From Ehretia macrophylla (taxonomy: Eukaryota > Streptophyta > Magnoliopsida > Boraginales > Ehretiaceae), in NCBI GenBank assembly GCA_037974665.1, contig CM075778.1, forward strand, positions 9,661,001-9,725,000: DNA of 64,000 bases. Reading direction: 5' to 3'. How positions within the stretch are numbered: position 1 is the stretch's first letter; the number at the start of each line of letters is the position of its first letter. This document shows, piece by piece, positions 1 to 11,035 of this stretch. Both the position numbers and the translations under genes were made by a program. The notes under the pieces were generated by a model. The model did not search any database. It was not told the origin of the DNA and worked only from the letters and a program-made list of their open reading frames with translations.

Positions 1-1933
1 CTTGATTCGCTTCCTCAACGCCTTGAATGGCAAGAGTTACTGAAGTACTAGGTCCTGTATCACACTCAATAGAGTTGTTCGCACCAGCACATTGTCTCAG
101 AGCTTCTTTTATGGCACCAACTGCAACATTGTAACTCTCTTGAGACAATGACCCTTCTTCACCTAAGATTATAGCTCGTCGGCATAAATCATTGAAACGG
201 CGAACCTTAGATTGAACCTCATCCAATCTTTCGCTGATTGAATGCCTGCTTTTGGCAGCATTTGTCCATCTTTGCAAAATGTACTTGAGAGGGATACTGA
301 AAACTCCAGACATTTGGAGAACCACAACAGCATGTCTGCACAGATAACCTTTATACTCAAATGAACAACATGAGCAGTAAATATCCAATTTCTCTTCATC
401 CCATTTCACCATAAAATCTTGATTTTTGTCAAAATCTTTTACAGCATATGTTGTAGTTGCCCCCTCTTCTTTCTCTTTTTTAAGATGACATGCAGCTGCT
501 CCCAGCACCTCAACTTGAAACTTCTTAAATATCTCATGAGTATACACAAATGACATTTGTTTTTCAAAAGGTGAAGGAGATTTTAACTCCGGTGTTTCAT
601 GCCATGAGTCAAAATTAGCTTTGGCGTCTTCTTCATAAATGTCTTCAAGAATTGACTTGTATTCTCCAACAAAGTCTCTCAGGGAAGTTTCTCCATTGAT
701 GTATTTGTCGAAGAAAGAGTTCATGCCTTCAGTTCTTGAGGCAGGAGATAACCCAGCAAAAGAGACATCCCTCACAAAAGTAGGCACCCATAGTTTCCGA
801 TCTTCGTACAATGACTGTATCCATTCAACCTCTCGAAGATTAAATCTTTCAACCAACTTCCACCATCTCTTTTCAAATTGTTCTTCAGTAAATGACTTAT
901 GAATACATTTACTAAATTTCTCCATGAAAGTCTCATGCCACAGGCTAAGATAATCCAACTGGCCAGGAACTTTCTCTAATATACTCCACAGGCCAAAATA
1001 GTGACTTGTATCAGGGAAGATTGCTGCAACAGCTGTTCTGATGGCTCTGTTTTGGTCAGTGAGGAGAACCCTTGGACCTCGTCCACCCATTGCCAGATGC
1101 CATGTCTGCATCAACCAAGCAAATGTATATACTGTCTCATCTGCAATCAATGCAGAACCGAGCAAAATGGGCTGAACATGATGGTTAACTCCAATAAAAA
1201 GAGCCAAAGGTATTTTGTACTTGTTCGTAAAATATGTAGTGTCAAATGAAACTACATCACCAAAGTAAGCATAATCATCCATCCCTTTGGCATCAATCCA
1301 AAATACATTTCTCAGTCGGTGTTCTTCATTAAAGTCCACAGCATAGAAAAATTTTGAATCTTCTTCCTGCATATGCAAAAATAGTTCAAGCAACATCTGA
1401 GCATCCCCTTCTTCTAAACTCAAACTCCGTCCCCTATCGTGCTGATTCCGCAAAAAATTCTCTAACGAACCTGAAAACTGATACACACCGTACTGCTTAG
1501 ACACCCCAGCCAAAAGCTTCCTTCTCCTAACTTTCGAATCATTCTTAAGAGGATCAGAATTCCTGTGACTCCTAAAGAAATGCGCTTGAGCTGGCAAAAG
1601 CTCATGATTATGTTCTTTAACAAAGCTATGAATGTACCATTTCCCATTCGGCCTCCTCTTTACGTGCATACTCGCTTTACAACCTATCTTAGGTGAAGGC
1701 CTCGGGTTAATTGCATCATCAGACTGTTGCTTATTCCCATACCTTATGCACGAAAACTTGGCGTCAATAAATTCTTTCGACGCCCTAGAACGCCTACTAC
1801 TCAATTTCGCGGTACCAAAACCCGCGGCCTTAGCATACTCTTTGTAGTATTCATAAGCCGCTTCGTGCGAATCGAATTCCATCCCATCTTGTGGCTCTAA
1901 ATTAGGGTTCCCCACGCTTATACTAGCCTCCAT
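1..1933 (-). CDS. FRS4: FHY3/FAR1 family protein, FRS4-like (3' end beyond the window)
   Basis: The frame is open without introns from the ATG at 1933 to the window edge, 644 codons so far; family members are usually 700-880 residues, so the C-terminus is missing. Order: an N-terminal FAR1 zinc-finger domain (about residues 18-120, with EYAKAAGFGTA, GCKASMHVKRR and KEHNHELLPAQA), a MULE-transposase-like core (FDTTYF, LLTDQN and RTEGMN at the positions of the acidic triad), and a SWIM zinc finger (CSCCSFEYKGYLCRH). The stretch ending EVLGAAACHL and the SWIM region read very like Arabidopsis FRS4. The family derives from a domesticated Mutator transposase; FHY3 and FAR1 are nuclear DNA-binding regulators of phytochrome A signalling. 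A role here is inferred from family only. A TATA box and CT-rich leader lie upstream at 2160-2280. Confidence 0.9.
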   Translation of the reverse strand, partial: MEASISVGNPNLEPQDGMEFDSHEAAYEYYKEYAKAAGFGTAKLSSRRSRASKEFIDAKFSCIRYGNKQQSDDAINPRPSPKIGCKASMHVKRRPNGKWYIHSFVKEHNHELLPAQAHFFRSHRNSDPLKNDSKVRRRKLLAGVSKQYGVYQFSGSLENFLRNQHDRGRSLSLEEGDAQMLLELFLHMQEEDSKFFYAVDFNEEHRLRNVFWIDAKGMDDYAYFGDVVSFDTTYFTNKYKIPLALFIGVNHHVQPILLGSALIADETVYTFAWLMQTWHLAMGGRGPRVLLTDQNRAIRTAVAAIFPDTSHYFGLWSILEKVPGQLDYLSLWHETFMEKFSKCIHKSFTEEQFEKRWWKLVERFNLREVEWIQSLYEDRKLWVPTFVRDVSFAGLSPASRTEGMNSFFDKYINGETSLRDFVGEYKSILEDIYEEDAKANFDSWHETPELKSPSPFEKQMSFVYTHEIFKKFQVEVLGAAACHLKKEKEEGATTTYAVKDFDKNQDFMVKWDEEKLDIYCSCCSFEYKGYLCRHAVVVLQMSGVFSIPLKYILQRWTNAAKSRHSISERLDEVQSKVRRFNDLCRRAIILGEEGSLSQESYNVAVGAIKEALRQCAGANNSIECDTGPSTSVTLAIQGVEEANQ

Positions 1934-2270
1934 TATCCAACTATTACTTGAAAATTTAACTTGCTGTTAATTGATAACACTTTCACATCATCATGTTTAT
2001 TTACAATTTAGTAACTCAATTACCGAAAAGATTCAATTTTTAATTCATACCCAAAATTTGAATTAAAATTATAAACTAAATGAAAACTATGTAGTGAAAG
2101 TTGGTAACTTTATATATATATACATATAAATATATGCGTGTGTGTTCAGCTAAAAGGAAAGGAAAAAGGACAAGAGAGAAATTAAGGTTACCGGCGGCTG
2201 CTTGGTCGCCGGTCGGCGGCGAGAGAGAAAGAGAGAACTGGGAGATCGACGGTGTCGGAAATCAAAAGAT

Positions 2271-2280
2271 CTTTTATAGA
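2271..2280 (-). promoter_or_regulatory. TATA box of the FRS4-like gene
   Basis: On the - strand this reads TCTATAAAAG. It is followed, towards the gene, by a CT-rich stretch (about 2160-2260) typical of a plant 5' leader, and then by the ATG 338 bases away at 1933. A run of TA steps at about 2110-2135 would then lie inside the leader. Position and composition support this; no transcript evidence is available. Confidence 0.5.
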
Positions 2281-2330
2281 CGTGGTTTGAGGACCAAATA
2301 GAAAATAGTAAAAGGGGCGTAATGAAATAT

Positions 2331-2748
2331 GTACCTAATATTTGCCCGATTGTGCAAACATTATGTACATATCTAGTAAAATTTCACAATTTGAATGATA
2401 AAGTCGTCCAAATGAGTACTAAAAATGTTAAAACCGTGTGCAATTAAATCCTCAAAATTGAAGAAATCACCAAATTAACATGTGGCAAAAATTTGTAATT
2501 TGCAAACTTAGTGAAACAATTAAATGTATTTTACTAAAATTACATTTTTTTTTGGTCAAAACTAAAATTACATTTTAGACCTTATATTCTCGTTATAATA
2601 TAATAGTAGCATATGATTTACTATACTTCAATATACATAATAATGTCAATAGCATGTGATTTTGACTTGTGTTTTTTTTTTTTTTTGGTACAAAATTTTG
2701 AATTATATTTTTACAAATCATATTATTGTGTATGCCGAGTCTAATAAT
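2331..2748. other. AT-rich intergenic stretch
   Basis: No coding signal on either strand. It has short T runs (around 2547 and 2672) and ends at the target site of the LINE insertion. Confidence 0.6.
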
Positions 2749-2758
2749 ATGTTATTAC
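2749..2758. repeat. Left target-site duplication of the LINE
   Basis: ATGTTATTAC, repeated exactly at 4024-4033 just after the A tail. Confidence 0.85.
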
Positions 2759-4023
2759 GCTTCAACTCATCCAATTGATTTTGAGCAATTTGCATTCATT
2801 CCGGGCACATATATTTATTCTGCCAAAAGGGATTTTTGAGGAAATCGAAAAGAAAATGGTTGCATTCCTTTTGAGAACAGATTATGGTAGCAGGACCAAA
2901 GTTTCTAGGGATCTTGTTACCACGAAAATTGATGAAGGCGATTTGGGGATTAGAAAACTTGTTGACATGAACAGGGTTGCAATCTTAAAGCATCTTTGGA
3001 TCATCAACACCAAATAGAAATCAGTTTGGGAAAGATTGATAGGATCTAACTATCTGAAAAACCATAGCATTTGGAACCTTCCAACCCAACGTGGGCCTGA
3101 AGGAAAATTCTTCAGTTGAGATCTTTGGCTAAGAATTTCATGATTCACGTTATTGGCAATGACTATAATACTCTCTTTTGGAAAGATTTATAGCATCCTA
3201 TGGGCATCCTTGAAGATGTGATTGGAACTGATCTTTTATCTGAATTAGATGTGGGTTTGAATGCTAAGGCAAGCTCCTTCATCCTCCAAAATGAATTGGT
3301 TTGGCCTAATAACAGTCTGATCTTCATTTTCATCCAAAATAGCATCAATTTGCTGCAACCAAACTGTTCAAGAGAAGATCGAATTATCTAGATTAACTCT
3401 CCAAACGGATTATTTAATCTCGGCTTGGCGTGGGATCGCATCAGAAAGCATTATCCTTCCACCATCTGGTCAAAAAGTTATTTGGTTCAACAAGTCCACA
3501 CCCAAGCACTCTTTCTCCACTTGGTTGTTCTGGCTTGACAGGCTACCTACTAAGAGAAGACTTTTGTCATGGGGCGTGGATATTAATCCTAATTGTGTTT
3601 TTTGCTTATCTTTGCTTCTCAAAACGAATATGGTTCAAAAGTTGGCGATTATCTAAAGGTCCCAGATGTGCTAGTTGGGCTTAATGTGAAACGCGGATAG
3701 TCTAAATTTCTTCCAAAGATACCTTCCAGTCTTTCTGCATTAGACTCTTCCTTGGGGCATTCATATTTCATATTTGGAAGGAGAGGAATAATAGAACTTT
3801 TGGTGATTTGGCTCTTAGCGAGGAACAAATTTTTGCAAATATTACTTTTGATGTTATGACTAAATTACTTTTATATAGAAAATTTAAACATTTCCTTTTG
3901 AACCAAACTATTTGCATGGTTTGAAATATAGATATACGTAATTTGATGTAAACCCTTTTGGATCCTATACGATGTAAATATTTTTAAGAATTAATGAAAC
4001 ACGCTTGTTTTTAGCAAAAAAAA
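2759..4023 (+). mobile_element. 5'-truncated LINE retrotransposon remnant
   Basis: Fragments in shifting frames match the C-terminal part of plant LINE ORF2, including the zf-RVT region. Seen are FILPKGIFEEIEKKM, KVSRDLVTTK followed by GDLGIRKL and ILKHLW, then WLFWLDRLPTKRRLLSWG, and near the 3' end RKFKHFLLNQ. The body ends in a short A run at 4016-4023. A 10-bp direct repeat, ATGTTATTAC, borders it at 2749-2758 and 4024-4033, which fixes both ends. Endonuclease and most of the reverse transcriptase are absent, as expected for a copy that stopped reverse transcription early. Several frameshifts and stops show it is dead. Confidence 0.9.
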
Positions 4024-4033
4024 ATGTTATTAC
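4024..4033. repeat. Right target-site duplication of the LINE
   Basis: Exact copy of the 10 bases at 2749-2758. Confidence 0.85.
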
Positions 4034-4151
4034 AAAAATACGGACCTAATATTACCTTATTATCGTAATACGAGTTTAATACCCAAGGGAGGAAATGCCA
4101 TTTACGTTGACAAATAGATTTAAACAAAAAAAGAAAAAAAAATGACAACTT

Positions 4152-4436
4152 CAAGAATTGAGTGGAGTGACGGGATAATAAATTTTTTGTGATCAAGAAT
4201 ATCAAGTTCAAGTTTATGTTCTCATATACGTGGCACACTATAGTGAGCACATTATGATTAAAAGTGTCAAATTCAAATTTATGTCTTCAAGAATTGAGTA
4301 AAATGATCTGAACATAATTTATTGTGAACAAAAATATCAAGTTCAAATTTACATTCCATTGAACATAATAGATCGAAAGTGTCAAATATAAATTTACGTC
4401 TTCAAAAATAGAGTAGAATGGTTGTAACATAACTTC
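4152..4436. repeat. Diverged tandem repeat, about 115-136 bp units
   Basis: Three unit starts with the pattern CAAGAATTGAGTRRARTG lie at 4152, 4288 and 4403 (the third is partial). Each unit also carries AATATCAAGTTCAA and AAAGTGTCAAAT. No coding potential. Confidence 0.65.
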
Positions 4437-4711
4437 TTTTTTTTTTGCTAATAAAAAAATTTAATTGACAAAATTCGACCACTAAAATCTAACATAACTT
4501 GGCCATTAATTAATAAACTCAGGTATAGAGACTCACCTAAAAATAATGGTTGTGAATGAAAATGTCGAGTCCTCACATATGATCCGACGCGGCATTGCAA
4601 CAAGAGGTTTATGACCCTTTGGATCCAAATAAAGATATGGGTTTTACCCGTCAAACCATCAAATTTCGCGGGGAAAGCAGGGCGTTTGGGCGTGGAAGGC
4701 TTTGAAAGCTA

Positions 4712-6841
4712 ATGCTTCATGGATCATCTTTACATCCTATGCGTCTTCTTCATCTCCCAAAACACACATATCACTCATCCCACACTAGTCTACTCGATTT
4801 CTTCGACCACCTTCTTCAACAATGCGCCGCCACCACTACCCTTCTTCATCACCAAACGAAACAAATCCACGCCCAAATCATCCTCACAGCCACCACCTCC
4901 ACCTCATCTTTCTTAACCGCAAGGCTCATATCACTCTACTCAAAACATGGCCTCCTCAACGACGCCACAATGGTATTCAAAACCACCCCAATTATGTGCT
5001 TTTCCAATACCCTATTATGGAACTCGATTTTAAGAGCTAATGTAACCCATAAAAAGTATTATGAAGCCCTTGGGTTTTATTACAAGATGCGAAAGCTGAA
5101 TGTTTTGCCTGATGGGTTTAGCTTTCCATTGATATTAAAGGCTTGTGGTCAGTTACATGATGTTAAAGTGTGTGAAATGGTTCATTGTAGTGTTCTGCAA
5201 ATGGGTTTCGAAAATCATCTCCATGTGGTGAATGAATTACTTAGTATGTATGGGAAGGTTTCGCGTATGGACTTTGCGCGAAACTTGTTTGATAGAATGC
5301 CTGTCAGGAATATTTTGTCTTGGAATGTTATGGTTTCAGGGTTTTCGACTAAGTTTGATTGCGATGCGGCTTTTGAGATGTTTTCGAGGATGGGATTTGA
5401 AGGGTGGGAGCCGAATTCTGTTACTTGGACTTCGTTGTTATCGAGTTTTGCTCGGTGTGGGCGCAGGGAGGAGAGTTGGGAATTGTTTGTTTTGATGAGA
5501 GGGAAAGGGGTTGAGGCTACTGGTGAGTTGGTAGCTGTTGTTGTATCAGTTTGTGCTGATATGAGTGCATTTGATAAGGGGAAAATGGTACACAGTTATG
5601 TTGTAAAGGGTGGTTTTGAGAACTACTCGTGCGTGAGGAACTCACTGATCTGTGTGTATGGGAAAAGTGGAGGTGCAAAAGAGGCAGAATATCTGTTTTC
5701 TGGGTTGGAAGAAAAGAGTTTAGTGAGCTGGAATGCTTTGATATCGTCATATGCTGATTCAGGATTGTGTGATGAGGCTTTTGCTGTCTTTTCACAGTTG
5801 GAAAAGTTAAAAGGGGATTTATCAGTGAGGCCTGATGTGGTAAGTTGGACCGCGGTAATTGGCGGATTTGCGGCTAAAGAGAGGTATGAGGAATCCTTGG
5901 AGCTCTTCCGGCGAATGCAGCTCGCGCAAGCACTGGGGAACACTGTTACAATTGCTAGTGTTTTGATGGTTTGTGCAGAGTTATCAGCGCTTCGTCTAGG
6001 TAGAGAAATCCATGCTCACATGATCAGAGGTTTAATGGACAGTAATATTCTTGTGGGAAATGGACTGATTAATATGTATATGAAATGTGGTAGTCTTAAT
6101 CAGGGACATCTAGTATTCCAAAAAACCGAGAGGAAAGATTTGTTTACGTGGAACACAATGATTGCTGGGTATGGGATGCATGGACTCGGTACTGATGCTT
6201 TAAAAGCTTTTGATCGAATGATAATTGAGGGATATAAGCCAGATGAGGTTACTTTTGTTGCTGTTCTTTCTGCTTGTGGTCATGCAGGTCTTGTTGCTCG
6301 GGGTCGTCAGCTTTTTGATTTGATGAGAAGAGAGTTTAGAATTGAACCACAGGTTGAACACTATGGGTGCATGGTTGATCTTCTTGGTCGTGCTGGGATT
6401 TTGCAGGAAGCGAGTGATATTATCAGAAGCATGCCAATGGAACCTAATGCTTTTGTGTGGGGAGCCCTCCTGAACGCTTGCAAGATGTATAAGAATCCAG
6501 ATGTCGCAGAAGAAACTGCTGCCCGCATTTTCAATCTAAACTCTGGAATGACCGGGAGCTTCATGTTACTCTCTAATTTGTATGCTACTAGTGGGAGATG
6601 GGAGGATTCTGCAAGGGTCAGACTCTCGGCAAAGACGAGGGGTTTAAAGAAAGTCCCTGGACAGAGTTGGATTGAGGTGAAGAATAAGGTACACATGTTC
6701 TCAGCCGGAAAAGCTTTATACGCAGGAATGGAAGATATTGGTACGATTCTTAATAATTTGAATCTTCAAATGGAAACCGAGGGCTATGCAGGAAAAAGCT
6801 TTGTGTCACAGACCAATAACAAAAGAAAATATCCCCTTTAG
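4712..6841 (+). CDS. PPR protein, PLS class with E/E+ tail (At1g17630-like)
   Basis: An intronless 709-residue ORF. The first roughly 60 residues are poor in acidic residues and rich in H, S, T and R, which suits an organelle transit peptide. From about residue 65, PPR motifs of P, L and S type follow one another (for example MPVRNILSWNVMVSGFS, EPNSVTWTSLLSSF, EKSLVSWNALISSYADSG, RKDLFTWNTMIAGYGMHG). The E region begins near EPQVEHYGCMVDLLGRAG, and an E+-like end contains VPGQSWIEVKNKVHMFS. There is no C-terminal DYW deaminase domain. Sequence and layout strongly recall Arabidopsis At1g17630, which I believe is CWM1, a mitochondrial editing factor. Proteins of this class bind a specific organelle transcript and guide C-to-U editing with a DYW partner. 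The start is the first ATG and keeps the basic leader; ATG codons in other frames at 4719 and 4822 do not give a PPR protein. Confidence 0.92.
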   Translation: MLHGSSLHPMRLLHLPKHTYHSSHTSLLDFFDHLLQQCAATTTLLHHQTKQIHAQIILTATTSTSSFLTARLISLYSKHGLLNDATMVFKTTPIMCFSNTLLWNSILRANVTHKKYYEALGFYYKMRKLNVLPDGFSFPLILKACGQLHDVKVCEMVHCSVLQMGFENHLHVVNELLSMYGKVSRMDFARNLFDRMPVRNILSWNVMVSGFSTKFDCDAAFEMFSRMGFEGWEPNSVTWTSLLSSFARCGRREESWELFVLMRGKGVEATGELVAVVVSVCADMSAFDKGKMVHSYVVKGGFENYSCVRNSLICVYGKSGGAKEAEYLFSGLEEKSLVSWNALISSYADSGLCDEAFAVFSQLEKLKGDLSVRPDVVSWTAVIGGFAAKERYEESLELFRRMQLAQALGNTVTIASVLMVCAELSALRLGREIHAHMIRGLMDSNILVGNGLINMYMKCGSLNQGHLVFQKTERKDLFTWNTMIAGYGMHGLGTDALKAFDRMIIEGYKPDEVTFVAVLSACGHAGLVARGRQLFDLMRREFRIEPQVEHYGCMVDLLGRAGILQEASDIIRSMPMEPNAFVWGALLNACKMYKNPDVAEETAARIFNLNSGMTGSFMLLSNLYATSGRWEDSARVRLSAKTRGLKKVPGQSWIEVKNKVHMFSAGKALYAGMEDIGTILNNLNLQMETEGYAGKSFVSQTNNKRKYPL

Positions 6842-9053
6842 TAGTTATGAAGAATTAATTTTGTGTGAATTGTGAAATTAAGAGGAGAAACAACCAAGTA
6901 ATTTATGTTGAAGATTCGATGTTCACAATGCTTCTAAGAAGTTCTCTATGTGCTTTCTATGTCTCTTGAAAAAGAAGCATGTGGACAAAATTAACAGAGG
7001 GCCACAACAACAGAGTTCATTGAAGCTATAAGGACCTTCGAGACACCTGGTTTGGATGCTGATGGCTGCAGAACTAAACTACTTGATTCAATAATCAGAA
7101 GAAAACTGCAATGTAAAGAAGGGAACTTTGGCCGGAAAAGTCTGCATTTTTGTTGCCTTCTTGCCGAAAGAAGTCGTATGCCAAAGAGAGCAAGGATACA
7201 TCTGATTGTTCAAAAAATCAAGCAAGGAGTGTGATGAATCCTCTAAGGGCCAGGATTATATGAATGGAGGATGCTTGATCTGCTCTGAAGTTTAAGCGAA
7301 TTGTATTCTAAGAGGCAAAGGAATTTAAAGACTCATGAAGCTTTTGTTTTCAGGAAGAGAGGTTTTAGGAGGAATGAATTACTGATAGGATCCCCGGAGG
7401 GTCTTTAAAAATTATGTAGAGCCGCAGTTCTATCCTCTATTATGATCTATAAGCAAGTTATGGACCTCATTTTCGGCCAAGATTGCCATGATCCGAGAAT
7501 CCTCTACAGCCTAATGACTTCTGGGAATAATGCAAGGGCCCTTGTAGATGAAAACAACCAATCGATGTCTTAAGGAGGCCGAGGAGACATTTTTCACCTA
7601 TGCAATGTAAACAAAAGATGAGCATATAGATGACTTCTCAAATTCTCGTGTACAGTATCAAATTTCAGCATATATGATTCCTTTTCGGATATATTCTTTT
7701 CATCTTTTCAGCTTGAACCAAATCCAATATATATTTGACATGCTTATGTTTATCTACATTACATACTACTTTTTCCCATTAGTATTTTCTAATATGCATA
7801 AAGAATATTGTGCTACAGTCTTGGGAAACAACATAGGGGAGGTAAAGAATTAAGCCCTTTACACCACTTGCTTTCAGATTTGCGGCAGTTCATCTGTGGA
7901 AGGGTTCAACTTGAATTGCCACGAAGAGCAAAACAGTGCGGAGCACGAGGTTCACGTTGCGTCCTTCTCTTGCTTCATCCTCCATTGATATCCCGAGATA
8001 AGACTGCACACATTTGAAGAAGTATACTGCTTTGACTATACTGCACGCACGTCTCAGGGTAGGCAAGACTTGTGCAGGACATCACTGATGACTATATCAA
8101 CTTATCTATCTATAGCTTGCTGAATTTGTAGATATGCAGCTTATGTCAACTATTGTTTCCTTCTGCAAAATCTGTTACCATTTTTTCAACTATTGCAGTT
8201 GGTGAGGGAAAAATATGTGGGATTTCCCTTGAGGTCATGATGCTGACCATGTTGAAAGGTCCCAACATCTTCGTGAAATGTGGCTTTGTCCCCTGCTAAA
8301 ATGGCCTCCTTACTGCAAAAAGAATTTCAAATATGATAAATGGACAAGGTGGATACAGAGTCTGAGTCAAATCAAATCAAACCAACTCTTATTCTACTAA
8401 ATAGGTAGATGTAAACGAGAAAAAAGCAAAGCAAAAAAAAATTATGAATTCTGATTATATGATGAAGACTATACCTAGGAAAAGCTAGATAAAGCAATAA
8501 TCAAAGTCTTTTTAATGCAAACTTTAATTTTTAGTGAAACCCGAGGTTCTAAAATACAATGCATATTGTTATGCACAATATTTCTTTGCCAACACCTTGT
8601 AACCTTCTGTTCAACTTTCTTTTATGCTTTATGTTTTCGGGTTTGAAGGTAAGCCTAGCTGAAATATCACAATTCAACAAATGAGGTAGTCGAAGCATGC
8701 TATCCGGTTATCATCCCGGGAGAGGTATCCAAAAGTGGAAGGAGAGAGATTTAAACATGCTTAATATCATTACTGCTCCAAAGATTAGTTCAAGCCATAA
8801 TTAACAATCCAATCTTGTTCAACTATGATTTCTTCTCCCTTGAACCTTGATCTCAATAGATTAGAGCAATCACTTGAAAAATACCAAAAGCAAACATTGA
8901 ATGGTTGAAATTATTTCTGCCTTGTCACAACTAGTTTCATGACCTAAAAACTATGTTTCCTATCATCTAATTGACTTTCGCATATTATTAATAATTTTCT
9001 AATGTCAAAACAATGAATAAGAATGTAAATAGAATTTTCAATAACACTGAGTT
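6842..9053. other. Intergenic region between the PPR and LOB-domain genes
   Basis: The first few hundred bases should hold the PPR 3' UTR. Short open frames at 7052-7234 and 7808-8017 have no recognisable domain, no homologue I know and no splice context. I see no RNA gene and no clear element. Confidence 0.5.
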
Positions 9054-9941
9054 TCAAATATTATACCTTTGTTCATTTTCGTCTTCAAATTTGAACCTCG
9101 ATGGATAAATAGCATCGTCAGATTCAAATTTAAACTCTTGTCTATCAAGGGGCAAATCAAGAAGCGGCTTGATATGATCATCATCACATTCATTATTGTT
9201 ATTATTATTATTATCATTCGGGAAACTATCAGACTGTTGAGTCAAAACCGGCATGGAAGAAGACGTGGCAGACTCTTGAATTCCCCAACCATTCACATCA
9301 TGTAATGAAACATGACCATTCTGCATGATACTAAACTGCTCCTGATCATCATGATCATGCGTCTCAAACTGTTGTTGTTGTTGATGATGATGATGATCAT
9401 AACTTATCTGCTGATCAAACGTATCACTTAAAGGGTCTCCATTGATAACATGATCACAATCAACAGTTGCATTATCTGCAATATCCGCAGGCACCAACAT
9501 ATGCTGATGATGTTGCTGCTGGATCTGAACAGCCTGCGCTTGTGCCTGTGCACGACAAAGGTCAAGGTGATGATAAACAAGATCCAACTCTGATTTGTAA
9601 ACATCGATTTGGCGTTGTAGGTCTCGTATTATTCTATAACAACCACCAACAGGGTCAGTAGCACGAACATCAGATTGGAAAATAATGGTGCGCATGGCTT
9701 CGTCTTTGTCAGGCTGATTAAGGTTACGTATAATCTTGGTGATGTTGCTGACACCGAACAATTTATGGGCGTTGAGGAACTGTCTTTGGCGATCGTGAGG
9801 GAAATAAGGGGCAAGAATGCAGTCAGGTGCGCATTTCCTACGTTGGTATTTGCATGCAGCACAAGCTTGGGTGCCATTAATCTTTGCATTAATGTTGTTG
9901 TTGTTGTTGCTCATGTTTGTGTGTGTTTTTATTGGAGGCAT
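9054..9941 (-). CDS. LBD22: LOB-domain transcription factor, class I (LBD22/LBD27 type)
   Basis: 295 residues. The LOB domain starts near residue 24: the C-block CAACKYQRRKCAPDC has the CX2CX6CX3C spacing, then come the GAS block (APYFPHDRQRQFLNAHKLFGV, NITKII) and a DPVGGCYRII segment. A leucine-zipper-like coiled segment (RDLQRQIDVYKSELDLVYHHLDL) follows, as in class I members. The wording QFLNAHKLFGVSNITKI recalls Arabidopsis LBD22, with LBD27 as the near alternative. These are nuclear plant-specific transcription factors. The C-terminal half is low complexity, with N, H and Q runs encoded by trinucleotide repeats. A possible splice donor (AAAG, then GTATAA) lies at 9066-9065, so the last few residues may be replaced by a second exon. 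The ATG at 9941 is first; a second in-frame ATG follows nine codons later. Confidence 0.88.
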   Translation of the reverse strand: MPPIKTHTNMSNNNNNINAKINGTQACAACKYQRRKCAPDCILAPYFPHDRQRQFLNAHKLFGVSNITKIIRNLNQPDKDEAMRTIIFQSDVRATDPVGGCYRIIRDLQRQIDVYKSELDLVYHHLDLCRAQAQAQAVQIQQQHHQHMLVPADIADNATVDCDHVINGDPLSDTFDQQISYDHHHHQQQQQFETHDHDDQEQFSIMQNGHVSLHDVNGWGIQESATSSSMPVLTQQSDSFPNDNNNNNNNECDDDHIKPLLDLPLDRQEFKFESDDAIYPSRFKFEDENEQRYNI

Positions 9942-10186
9942 TGAGAGATATTGGTTGCGTCTCCGCCGGGGATGGAGAAAAAGGGAGAATTTTCTTTTTT
10001 AAAAATTCTTTTCAAGGATTTTGTTTGTCTTCTCCTGGTGTTTCTCCCTTCTTTTCTCAATGGGAAGAAAGATGAAATGGGAGATGGAGAGAAATGGGAG
10101 GGAATGTAGACAAGTTTTCAAAGATTGATGATATAGAGAGAGGTTTATCGAAAGGGTAAATTGAGTCACGGACCACAAAAACCCGC
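9942..10186 (-). promoter_or_regulatory. Probable 5' leader and proximal promoter of the LOB-domain gene
   Basis: Upstream of the start codon, the - strand is CT-rich (TCTCCATCCCCGGCGG, then TTTCTCCATC-type tracts), as in plant leaders. I could not place a convincing TATA box. Confidence 0.4.
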
Positions 10187-11035
10187 GTGTAATAAGTTTT
10201 ATATTCCTCTAATAATTTGTTTTGTTTCGGATAGAATATTTTGTTCTATTTTATCCATTTGGTTAGTTTTATTAGTTATGTTTAGTAAAATCTTGGCCAT
10301 CTACCTAAAAATGGATATGTGATTCTATTATAATTAACCACTAAAATTAATAGAATGAGTTAAATGAAAACAAAAGTTATGTTCAATATGTGATTTATAA
10401 CAAAAAAAAAAAAGAAAAAGAAAGCATTTGATGAATGGTTTACAACTTTGTGAATGTGTAGTGGTCTATAATATACATTATCCTTTTGTAATTAGTTGTG
10501 TATTTGTAAGCATTTTAGGTTGTAGTCATGAAATCAAGTGTAATAAGTTTTAAATTCCCCTAATAATTTGTTTTGTTTCAAATTACGATCATATTTTGTT
10601 CCATTTTATTCATTTAGTTAGTTTAATGAGTTAAGTCTAACAAAATCTTGACCATCTACCTAGAACTGAATATGCGATTCTGTTATATTTAACTACTAAA
10701 ATTAATAGAATGAGTTAAATGAAACAAAAATTATGTTCAATATGTGATTTGTAACAAAAAGAAAGAATTTAACGAACGCTTTAAAGCTTTGTGAATGTGT
10801 AGTGGCATATAATATACATTAGCCTTCTCTAATTTGTTATGTATTTGTAAGAATTTCATGTTGTAACAATATCAATGAGTAATAAGTTGTAAATTTTCCT
10901 AATAATTTGTTTTGTTTTAAATAACTCACATTTTGTTATGCTTTATCCATTTAGTTAGTTTTATCAATTAAGTCTGACTAATCTTGACCATCTACCCATA
11001 AACGAATATGTGACTATGTTATATTTAACCATTAA

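Noticed and set aside
5517-6696. Open frames of 90-110 codons on the - strand
   Set aside because: Antisense shadows of the PPR gene.
7052-8017. Two short open frames after the PPR gene
   Set aside because: No domain, no known relative and no gene-like context.
9675-10002. Open frames on the + strand over the LOB-domain gene
   Set aside because: Shadows of the LOB-domain reading frame.
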